Assembly (NCBI RefSeq): GCF_036884845.1
Contig: NZ_CP145732.1
Coordinates: forward strand, 2,914,001-2,978,000
Length of the DNA stretch: 64,000 bases
Direction of reading: 5' to 3'
Source of the DNA: Pseudomonas sp. MAG733B
GTDB lineage: Bacteria; Pseudomonadota; Gammaproteobacteria; Pseudomonadales; Pseudomonadaceae
The translations under genes and the position numbers were made by a program. Below the pieces are notes generated by a model, which was not told where the DNA came from, did no database searches, and saw nothing but the letters and a program-made list of their open reading frames with translations. Of the stretch, positions 57,512 through 64,000 are shown in pieces; position 1 is the first letter of the stretch, and every line of letters begins with the position of its first letter.

Positions 57512-58519
57512 ATGACCCCGATGACACGCCCTCGCTTCCTACCCGACAATTTCACCCTGACCCTGATCGGCGTGGTGCTGCTCGCCAGTTTGCTGCCCGC
57601 CAGCGGACAAGTGGCGGTGGGCTTTGGCTGGTTGACCAACGCCGCCATCGCACTGCTGTTTTTCCTGCACGGCGCCAAGCTTTCACGCGAGTCGATCATT
57701 GCCGGTGCCGGCCATTGGCGCCTGCATTTACTGGTGTTCAGCCTGACCTTCGTGCTGTTCCCGCTGATCGGCCTGGCGCTCAAGCCATTGCTGTCACCAA
57801 TGATCGGCGCCGACCTGTACATGGGCATGCTCTACCTCTGTGCGTTGCCCGCGACTGTGCAGTCCGCAATCGCCTTTACCTCGCTGGCGCGCGGTAACGT
57901 GCCAGCTGCGATTTGCAGCGCCGCCGCATCCAGTCTGTTCGGGATCTTCCTCACGCCGTTGCTGGTGACCCTGCTGCTGGACGTGCACGGCAACGGCGGC
58001 TCGACCCTCGATGCGATCGTCAAGATCAGCGTGCAACTGTTGCTGCCGTTCATCGCCGGGCAAATCGCGCGACGCTGGATCGGCGCGTGGGTCGGGCGCA
58101 ACAAGAGTTGGCTGAAGTTCGTGGATCAGGGTTCGATTTTGCTGGTGGTCTACGGCGCATTCAGCGAAGCGGTGAACGAAGGCATCTGGCACCAGATCCC
58201 GTTGCGCGACCTGGCGGGTCTGGTCGTGGCCTGCTGCGTGGTCCTGGGCCTGGTATTGGTCGCGTCCACCGTGCTGGGCAAAGTCTTCGGCTTCAATCAG
58301 GAAGACCGCATCACCATCCTCTTCTGCGGCTCGAAGAAAAGCCTGGCCACCGGCGTACCGATGGCCCAGGTGTTGTTCGCCGGCAGCACCATCGGCGTAT
58401 TGATCCTGCCGCTGATGCTGTTCCATCAGATTCAATTGATGGTCTGTGCGGTGCTGGCGCAGCGTTATGCCAAGCGCCAGGAATCGGTGACGGAGTTGAT
58501 GGGGCAGGTGGATCCGTAG
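57512..58519 (+). CDS. Bile acid:sodium symporter (BASS) family transporter
   Basis: The 335-residue protein has about nine to ten TM helices and BASS hallmarks: LLFFLHGAKLSRESI, LCALPATVQSAIAFTSLARGN and FCGSKKSLATGVPMAQVLF, an ECGMQ-region equivalent. It matches the bacterial YfeH-like subgroup. It probably moves an organic anion with sodium. Upstream gap 57299-57511 holds only the GntR operator; this gene is divergent from the AA_synth operon and could also respond to it. Confidence 0.88.
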   Translation: MTPMTRPRFLPDNFTLTLIGVVLLASLLPASGQVAVGFGWLTNAAIALLFFLHGAKLSRESIIAGAGHWRLHLLVFSLTFVLFPLIGLALKPLLSPMIGADLYMGMLYLCALPATVQSAIAFTSLARGNVPAAICSAAASSLFGIFLTPLLVTLLLDVHGNGGSTLDAIVKISVQLLLPFIAGQIARRWIGAWVGRNKSWLKFVDQGSILLVVYGAFSEAVNEGIWHQIPLRDLAGLVVACCVVLGLVLVASTVLGKVFGFNQEDRITILFCGSKKSLATGVPMAQVLFAGSTIGVLILPLMLFHQIQLMVCAVLAQRYAKRQESVTELMGQVDP

Positions 58520-58638
58520 GTTCGGACGCAACAAACAGTTATGTGATTTTGGTATCAGTGCTATCCAATTAGTGCTGTTTATCAATCAATACCTTAAAAG
58601 GTAAGTTGCTCTCTGCGATGACAAGCCGAGAGCAATTG

Positions 58639-59733
58639 ATGATCCAGCCACTTATCCGCAAGTTCATTCCCGCAACAGCCAAGGCCGGCTCTCTGTGTGT
58701 CGCGTTATGCACCAGCGCATTTGTCAGTGCCGATGACCGCAGTCCGTTGGTTATCAAGGATCAGGGCAGCCTGATCGCCGGCGGCGGGCGAATCACCCAG
58801 CCAGGCAAGTTTGATCCCTACAAACCGATGATTCCCGATGGTCAGAGCTACCACGGGGACCATGTCTACGCGTTCTATCAGGTCCCGGTCGACGCTCGTC
58901 CGCTGCCGATTGTCATGTGGCATGGCGCAGGACAATCGGCAAAGTCCTGGGAGACCACGGCAGACGGACGTGAAGGGTTCCAGAACATCTTTTTGCGTCG
59001 CGGCTTTTCCACCTGGTTGATCGACCAGCCGCGCCGTGGCGATGCGGGCCGCAGTCTGGTTGAAGCGACGATCAAGCCGATACCGGATGAGCAGATGTGG
59101 TTCAACCAGTTCCGCATCGGTGTCTGGCCAAATACCTTTGAGGGTAGTCAGTTTCCACAAGGGCAGGCTGCACAGGAACAGTTCTTCCGTTCGATGACGC
59201 CCAACACCGGTCCCTACGACATCGAGGTGGTTTCCGATGGCGTCCGCGCGCTTCTGGAAAAGACCGGCCCTGCGATTCTGTTCACCCACTCGCAGGGTGG
59301 CGGTCCCGGTTGGCTGACGGCGATCAAAAGCCGAAATGTGAAGGCCATCGTGGCGTTCGAACCGGGCAGCAGTTTCGTGTTTCCGGAGGGTGAAGCGCCC
59401 CCACCAATTCCCAGCGCATTCGACACGCTCTCGGCACACGTTGTATCGAAGGCGCAGTTCGAAGCGCTGACCCGGATCCCCGTCGTCATCTTCTATGGCG
59501 ACAACATCCCCGACAAACCGGTACGGCTGCCCGCACAAGACAGTTGGCGCGCGCGGCTTGAAATGGCGCGGCTATGGCGCGACACGGTGAACCGGCATGG
59601 CGGTGACGTCACGCTCATTCATTTGCCGGAAATCGGCATCACAGGCAACAGCCACTTTCCGTTTTCGGACATCAACAACGTCGAGATCGCGGATCTGGTT
59701 TCGAAGTTTCTCGCAGAAAAAAACCTGGATTAA
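58639..59733 (+). CDS. Exported alpha/beta hydrolase, esterase-like
   Basis: The product has 364 residues from ATG 58639, with an ATG 21 bases earlier possible. A signal peptide (AKAGSLCVALCTSAFVSA) precedes an alpha/beta hydrolase: oxyanion MWHGAGQSAKSWE, nucleophile elbow THSQGG (Ser about 207; Thr replaces the first Gly of GxSxG), and a late His in NSHFPFSDINN. The fold resembles AB-hydrolase 'secreted esterase' groups. First of three exported gene products in a row. Confidence 0.85.
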   Translation: MIQPLIRKFIPATAKAGSLCVALCTSAFVSADDRSPLVIKDQGSLIAGGGRITQPGKFDPYKPMIPDGQSYHGDHVYAFYQVPVDARPLPIVMWHGAGQSAKSWETTADGREGFQNIFLRRGFSTWLIDQPRRGDAGRSLVEATIKPIPDEQMWFNQFRIGVWPNTFEGSQFPQGQAAQEQFFRSMTPNTGPYDIEVVSDGVRALLEKTGPAILFTHSQGGGPGWLTAIKSRNVKAIVAFEPGSSFVFPEGEAPPPIPSAFDTLSAHVVSKAQFEALTRIPVVIFYGDNIPDKPVRLPAQDSWRARLEMARLWRDTVNRHGGDVTLIHLPEIGITGNSHFPFSDINNVEIADLVSKFLAEKNLD

Positions 59734-59756
59734 AAAACATCGGCAGGAGCATTCAT

Positions 59757-60812
59757 ATGATTCGAAGCGCAGTTAAGGCCACTTTCATGGCCGCCATGAT
59801 CGGGATGTCTGGCGTCGAGGTTGAGGCCGCCGACTACAAGCAGAATCCGTTCACACTGACTTATGGTGGCGCCATCACCAAAAACGAGCCGGGCAAGGTC
59901 AATATCCATACGGTCACCTACAAGCTCAACGGCCTGGATATCTCCGCCAACGTTTACACCCCAGCCAACTATGACTCGACCAAGAAATACCCGGTGGTCG
60001 TCGTGGCGCATCCCAACGGCGGGGTGAAAGAGCAGGTTGCCGGCTTGTATGCCCAGCGTCTGGCTGATCAGGGCTACATCACCATCACGGCAGATGCGGC
60101 GTATCAGGGCGCCAGTGGCGGTGAGTCGCGCAATGTGGACAAGCCATCGAACCGCATCGAAGACATTCATGGCATGGCGGATTTCATCGCCGGTTATCCT
60201 GGCGTCGATACGGCGCGGCTGGGATTGCTCGGCATCTGCGGCGGTGGTGGTTATTCGTTGGCGGCGGCGCAAACCGACAAGCGCTTCCAGTCGATCGCGA
60301 CCCTGAGCATGTTCAACTCAGGGCTGGTGCGTCGCAATGGCTACCGGGACTCGCAACTGTCCACCATTGAGCAGCGCTTGCAGCAGGCGTCCGCCGCGCG
60401 CGCACAGGAAGCGGCCGGTGGAGAAATTCTCTATACCGGCGATGCCAAACTGACCGATGAGCAGATCGCCAAGCTGCCGTTTGATCTGTATCGCCAGGGC
60501 TTCGAGTATTACGGCAAGACCCACGCACACCCGAACTCGACCTTCCGCTACACCACGAGCAGCCTGCTGGACCTGATGCGTTTCGACGCCACCAATCAGA
60601 TCGAGCTGATCGACAAACCGTTACTGATGATCGCGGGCAGCAAGGCCGACAGCCTGTACATGTCCGAGCAGGCTTTCGCCAAGGCCACGGGAACACAGGA
60701 CAAGAAACTGTTCACCATCGACGGCGCGACCCACATCGAAACCTATTGGGTGCCCGCGTATGTGGACGTCGCCATGGACCAGTTGACCGCGTTCTACGCC
60801 AGAACCCTCTGA
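59757..60812 (+). CDS. Exported dienelactone-hydrolase-like protein
   Basis: The 351-residue protein has a signal peptide (ATFMAAMIGMSGVEVEA) and an alpha/beta fold with VVVAHPNGGVKEQ and elbow GICGGGG, where Cys replaces Ser as in dienelactone hydrolase. His lies in DGATHIETYWVP. The Cys nucleophile suggests lactone or activated-ester substrates. GGAG ribosome site, 23 bases after the previous gene. Confidence 0.85.
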   Translation: MIRSAVKATFMAAMIGMSGVEVEAADYKQNPFTLTYGGAITKNEPGKVNIHTVTYKLNGLDISANVYTPANYDSTKKYPVVVVAHPNGGVKEQVAGLYAQRLADQGYITITADAAYQGASGGESRNVDKPSNRIEDIHGMADFIAGYPGVDTARLGLLGICGGGGYSLAAAQTDKRFQSIATLSMFNSGLVRRNGYRDSQLSTIEQRLQQASAARAQEAAGGEILYTGDAKLTDEQIAKLPFDLYRQGFEYYGKTHAHPNSTFRYTTSSLLDLMRFDATNQIELIDKPLLMIAGSKADSLYMSEQAFAKATGTQDKKLFTIDGATHIETYWVPAYVDVAMDQLTAFYARTL

Positions 60813-60830
60813 TTTGAAGGAACCGTCATC

Positions 60831-61985
60831 ATGAAAAATACCCTTTTGGGGATCGCGGTGTGTGCTGCGGCCCCCTTTGCCTGCGCCGACGGTGCCAGTG
60901 AAACCGGAGCCGCCCAGCAGATCAGCCGGGCAGGCAGTCAGACTTCGGTCGCGGGGCCGGCGGATTCTTTCACCGGGCGGGTGCGTGTCGATCCGTTATT
61001 TCCGGCTTCCGGTGAGATCAATGCGTCCGGTGCGTACGTCACCTTCGAACCGGGCGCACGTTCAGCCTGGCATACCCATCCTGCAGGCCAGCGTTTGGTG
61101 GTGGTCTCCGGTGTCGGCTTGACCCAGGAATGGGGCAGGCCTGTACAGGAAATCCATCCGGGCGACGTGATCGTCTGCCCGCCGGGCGTCAAGCATTGGC
61201 ACGGTGCCGCACCCTCGAGCGCGATGACTCACCTGGCCGTGACCGGCGCGGTCGACGGCAAGAGTGTGGATTGGCTGGAGAAGGTCACCGATGATCAATA
61301 CAGTGCCCATGATCCTGTGACGCCACCGTCGACGACCAAAGAATTTCCAGTCTCTGAGGAACTGTCCGCCAAACAGCAAGCCATTCCATTGATAGCGGCT
61401 GCCATGGCCACGAGCGACATGCCGTGGCTCAAGGTTGCCTTGAACCGGGGACTGGATGCAGGGCTGACCGTCAGCGAAGCGAAAGAAATACTGGTGCAAC
61501 TCTACGCCTACAGCGGTTTTCCCCGCAGTCTCAACGCGCTCGGCGAGCTGATGAAAGTCGTGGAGGCGCGCAAACAACGTGGCGTTCAGGACGATCCGGG
61601 GCGCGAACCCGGTCGCGCGATTCCGACCGGCAGCGAACTGCTGGCGGCGGGCAAGGCCAACCAGACGCGCATTGCCGGCGCGCCTGTGCAAGGGCCATTG
61701 TTCGATTTCGTCCCGGTCATCAACCAATACCTGCAAGCGCATTTGTTCGGCGACATTTTCGAGCGCGACAACCTGGACTGGCAAAGTCGTGAGCTGGCCA
61801 CGGTCGCGGCGCTGGCCGTCACCCCCGGCGTCGAGTCGCAGTTGCGCTCGCACATGGCCGCCAGCCTGCGAGTCAGCCTGAGCGCTGCGCAATTGCGTCA
61901 ATTGGTCCAGTTGCTGGCAGAACAGGGTGATGTTGAAGCGGCCAGGCGTGCGGGCGAGGCGTTGGACGCCGCTCAGCCCAAATAG
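60831..61985 (+). CDS. Exported cupin-carboxymuconolactone decarboxylase fusion
   Basis: The 384-residue protein has a signal peptide ([15 protein letters not shown]). A cupin domain (about 55-150; [31 protein letters not shown], metal His/Gln residues) is followed by a CMD-type helical region (about 190-370, with two copies of the CMD pattern: [25 protein letters not shown] and [10 protein letters not shown]...[17 protein letters not shown]). Cupin-CMD proteins are usually cytosolic; export is unusual. It runs 13 bases into the convergent LysR gene. Confidence 0.85.
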   Translation: MKNTLLGIAVCAAAPFACADGASETGAAQQISRAGSQTSVAGPADSFTGRVRVDPLFPASGEINASGAYVTFEPGARSAWHTHPAGQRLVVVSGVGLTQEWGRPVQEIHPGDVIVCPPGVKHWHGAAPSSAMTHLAVTGAVDGKSVDWLEKVTDDQYSAHDPVTPPSTTKEFPVSEELSAKQQAIPLIAAAMATSDMPWLKVALNRGLDAGLTVSEAKEILVQLYAYSGFPRSLNALGELMKVVEARKQRGVQDDPGREPGRAIPTGSELLAAGKANQTRIAGAPVQGPLFDFVPVINQYLQAHLFGDIFERDNLDWQSRELATVAALAVTPGVESQLRSHMAASLRVSLSAAQLRQLVQLLAEQGDVEAARRAGEALDAAQPK

Positions 61986-62866
61986 CGCAGAGCTTCGCGC
62001 AGCAAAGTGAAGGCCGGTGAACTCTGGCGTCGGCTCGGATAGTAGAGGTGATAGCCAGAGAACGGCTCGCACCAGTCGGCCAGCACGCGAATCAATCGAC
62101 CTTGCGCGACATGTTCCTGCACCAGATCTTCCGGCATATAGGCCAATCCCAACCCCTGAAGGGCAGCCTCCAGGCGCATGGCGATGTTGTTGAACACCAG
62201 TTGTCCTTCGACTCGCACCTTCAGCTCCTGCCCGTTCTTTTCGAACTCCCAAAGGTACAGACCACCGTAGGTGGGCATGCGCAAAGTGATGCCGTTGTGC
62301 CCCGTCAAATCGCCCGGAACGACAGGTTTCGAATACCGGGCGAAGTATGCCGGGGAGCCGACAACCGCCATGCGCATGTCGGGACCGATGCGCATCGCGA
62401 TCATGTCCTTGGCGACCTGCTCGCCCAACCGTACTCCAGCGTCGAAGCCTTGCGCGACGATGTCGGTCAGGCCGTAGTCGACGATGATTTCGATACTGAG
62501 ATCCGGGTTGTCGGGCAGCACCTTCGCGAGCACGGGATGCAGGATGGTAATCGCCGAATGCTCGCCCGCGGTAATGCGCAATTTGCCTGCCGGCTTGTCA
62601 CGGAATTCGCTGAGCAATGCCAGTTCTGTATCGATCTCTTCGAAGCGGGGAGCGATCACCTGCAGCAAATGTTCGCCTGCTTCTGTGGCGGACACACTGC
62701 GCGTGGTGCGAGCCAGCAGCCGGACACCCAGGCGTTCTTCCAGTTGGCGCATGGCACGGCTCAAAGCAGGTTGCGACATGCCCAGTCTGGCGGCAGCGCG
62801 AGTGAAACTGCGCTCCTGTGCGACGGCGGCAAAAATTGCGAGCTGGTCGTAGCTTTCTGCGGTCAT
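61973..62866 (-). CDS. LysR-family transcriptional regulator
   Basis: The 297-residue protein has an N-terminal winged helix ([29 protein letters not shown]) and an effector domain (about 90-290). AGGAG precedes the ATG. It is convergent with the cupin-CMD gene, with 13 bases of overlap, so it probably regulates the three exported genes or a distant set. Effector unknown. Confidence 0.9.
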   Translation of the reverse strand: MTAESYDQLAIFAAVAQERSFTRAAARLGMSQPALSRAMRQLEERLGVRLLARTTRSVSATEAGEHLLQVIAPRFEEIDTELALLSEFRDKPAGKLRITAGEHSAITILHPVLAKVLPDNPDLSIEIIVDYGLTDIVAQGFDAGVRLGEQVAKDMIAMRIGPDMRMAVVGSPAYFARYSKPVVPGDLTGHNGITLRMPTYGGLYLWEFEKNGQELKVRVEGQLVFNNIAMRLEAALQGLGLAYMPEDLVQEHVAQGRLIRVLADWCEPFSGYHLYYPSRRQSSPAFTLLREALRYLG

Positions 62867-62930
62867 TAATACGCTCCTGGTATGAACCGTAAGCGATTAT
62901 GCCGATAAAGTCGTCACTCAAACATCAGGC

Positions 62931-62953
62931 AAAAAAAAGCCGCCTATGAAGGC
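62931..62953 (-). terminator. Possible terminator on the minus strand
   Basis: Read on the minus strand, a short stem GCCT-TCAT-AGGC plus GGC is followed by eight T. The stem is short. It could end the ppk2 transcript before the LysR gene. Confidence 0.4.
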
Positions 62954-63019
62954 AGCAATAAAAAAGCACGCGGTGTATGGCGTGAGTATTGCGGCAACCA
63001 GGTTACAGAGTGATGACAG

Positions 63020-63051
63020 CGATTGTGCGCCCGCATCAAGGCGCACAATCG
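63020..63051. promoter_or_regulatory. Perfect 12-base hairpin after ppk2
   Basis: CGATTGTGCGCC-N8-GGCGCACAATCG lies 12 bases after the ppk2 stop. There is no T-run, so it is probably an mRNA-stabilising or processing hairpin. Confidence 0.6.
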
Positions 63052-63062
63052 AGCCTGCGCCC

Positions 63063-63980
63063 TCAGTACATCTGCGGCACGATGATTTCCGGTGGCGTCG
63101 GGCTGCGCGAATAGTCTTCCTGGCGCAGGCGTTCGGGCAGTTCGATCACCGGTAATTCGACTTCTTCATAGGGCATTTGCCCGAGCAGGTGATGGATGCA
63201 GTTGAGCCGGGCCTTTTTCTTGTCGTCGGCTTGCACCACCCACCACGGCGCTTCGGCGATGTGGGTGCGGTCGAGCATGATTTCCTTGGCCTTGGTGTAG
63301 GCCTCCCAGCGTCGGCGGGACTCAAGGTCCATGGGGCTGAGTTTCCATTGCTTGAGCGGGTCATGGATGCGGCTGAGAAAGCGCAAATGCTGTTCCTGGT
63401 CGGAGATCGAGAACCAGTATTTGATCAACTGGATGCCGGAGCGGGCGAGCATCCGTTCGAATTCAGGCACGGTGCGGAAGAACTCTTCGTATTGGTCCTC
63501 GTTGCAGAACCCCATGACTTGCTCGACGCCTGCGCGGTTGTACCAGCTGCGGTCGAACAACACGATTTCACCCGCCGCCGGCAGGTGCGAAACGTAGCGC
63601 TGAAAGTACCACTGGGTGCGTTCGCGGTCGTTGGGGGCGGGCAGGGCGGCGACACGGCAGACCCGAGGATTGAGGCGCTGGGTGATGCGCTTGATCACGC
63701 CGCCTTTGCCCGCCGCATCGCGCCCTTCGAACAGGATCACCACCTTGTGCCCGGTCTTCACCACCCAACTCTGCAACTTCACCAGCTCACCTTGCAGGCG
63801 GAACAGCTCGCTGAAGTAACGGCGACGTTCCTGCCTTTCCGGGCTCTCGCCGAGATGATCATCGAACAGTGCTTCGAGGTCGTGATCGTCCTCCAGCAAC
63901 TCCAGCTCCAGTTCTTCGTCGCTGTGATCGAGCAGTTCGCGGTGGATGCGTTGCATCAGGGTGTCGTTGGTCAACAGCAT
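63063..63980 (-). CDS. ppk2: Polyphosphate kinase 2
   Basis: The 305-residue single-domain PPK2 has a charged N-terminal helix region (DEELELELLEDDHDLEALFD), Walker A GRDAAGKGG (86-94), Walker B LFDRSWYNR (141-149) and the lid APNDRERTQWYFQRY. It transfers phosphate between polyphosphate and nucleotides, mainly to make GTP/ATP. The start lies 20 bases inside the right window edge, so upstream sequence cannot be assessed. A perfect hairpin follows the stop. Confidence 0.92.
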   Translation of the reverse strand: MLLTNDTLMQRIHRELLDHSDEELELELLEDDHDLEALFDDHLGESPERQERRRYFSELFRLQGELVKLQSWVVKTGHKVVILFEGRDAAGKGGVIKRITQRLNPRVCRVAALPAPNDRERTQWYFQRYVSHLPAAGEIVLFDRSWYNRAGVEQVMGFCNEDQYEEFFRTVPEFERMLARSGIQLIKYWFSISDQEQHLRFLSRIHDPLKQWKLSPMDLESRRRWEAYTKAKEIMLDRTHIAEAPWWVVQADDKKKARLNCIHHLLGQMPYEEVELPVIELPERLRQEDYSRSPTPPEIIVPQMY

Positions 63981-64000
63981 GGTCAGAACTCCCGACGAAG

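Overview
The window reads as a chromosomal segment of a Pseudomonas of the fluorescens/putida type. The evidence is the catRBCA-benRABCD aromatic cluster, GC-rich coding with Pseudomonas-only small families (DUF6124, DUF1652), and many intergenic REP-like inverted repeats of the kind that litter these genomes. No rRNA, tRNA, CRISPR array, insertion sequence or phage gene was recognised.

Layout. 1-2000: a structured C4-antisense-like leader before a DUF6124 gene, then a short orphan RHS tip protein with an AT-rich C-terminus. 2000-16900: a locus built around two sensor kinases and one sigma54 response regulator arranged like MnxS1/MnxS2/MnxR of manganese-oxidising P. putida. It holds a large multicopper oxidase, a SCO1-cytochrome c fusion, and a divergent set of two paralogous secreted proteins followed by two curlin-repeat amyloid genes. 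Sigma54 promoters face both the oxidase and the secreted/amyloid genes, and both have clustered GGGGAAAG/CTTTCCCC boxes upstream. 17000-33500: housekeeping and accessory genes (methyltransferase, ppnN, two diguanylate cyclases, a DapA-like enzyme, azlCD, yedK, a sulfonate-type ABC importer with two binding proteins, a polysaccharide deacetylase lipoprotein). 33500-42050: benzoate to catechol to muconate, with recognisable CatR and BenR sites. 42060-46000: NUDIX, small proteins, and an Rrf2 regulator with an NDH-2-like oxidoreductase.

46100-57360: a probable catabolic regulon of unknown substrate. A FadR-type GntR repressor gene lies in an operon with an AA_synth (DUF1185) protein, an alpha/beta hydrolase, an aldehyde dehydrogenase, a flavin reductase, a carboxymuconolactone-decarboxylase-like protein and a Zn-ribbon NUDIX protein. 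The same ATGGTATACCAT operator lies before this operon and between a RibB gene and a DUF1330 gene; a degenerate copy lies before a polyamine-type ABC importer. Uptake, flavin supply and degradation therefore look co-regulated.

57500-64000: a BASS-family transporter, three consecutive exported proteins (two alpha/beta hydrolases and a cupin-CMD fusion) with a convergent LysR gene, and ppk2.

The two strongest candidates for undescribed biology are the Mnx-type sigma54 regulon joining a copper oxidase to a curli-like matrix, and the GntR-controlled AA_synth catabolic regulon. Functions were assigned by reading translated sequence and motifs; no database search was run.
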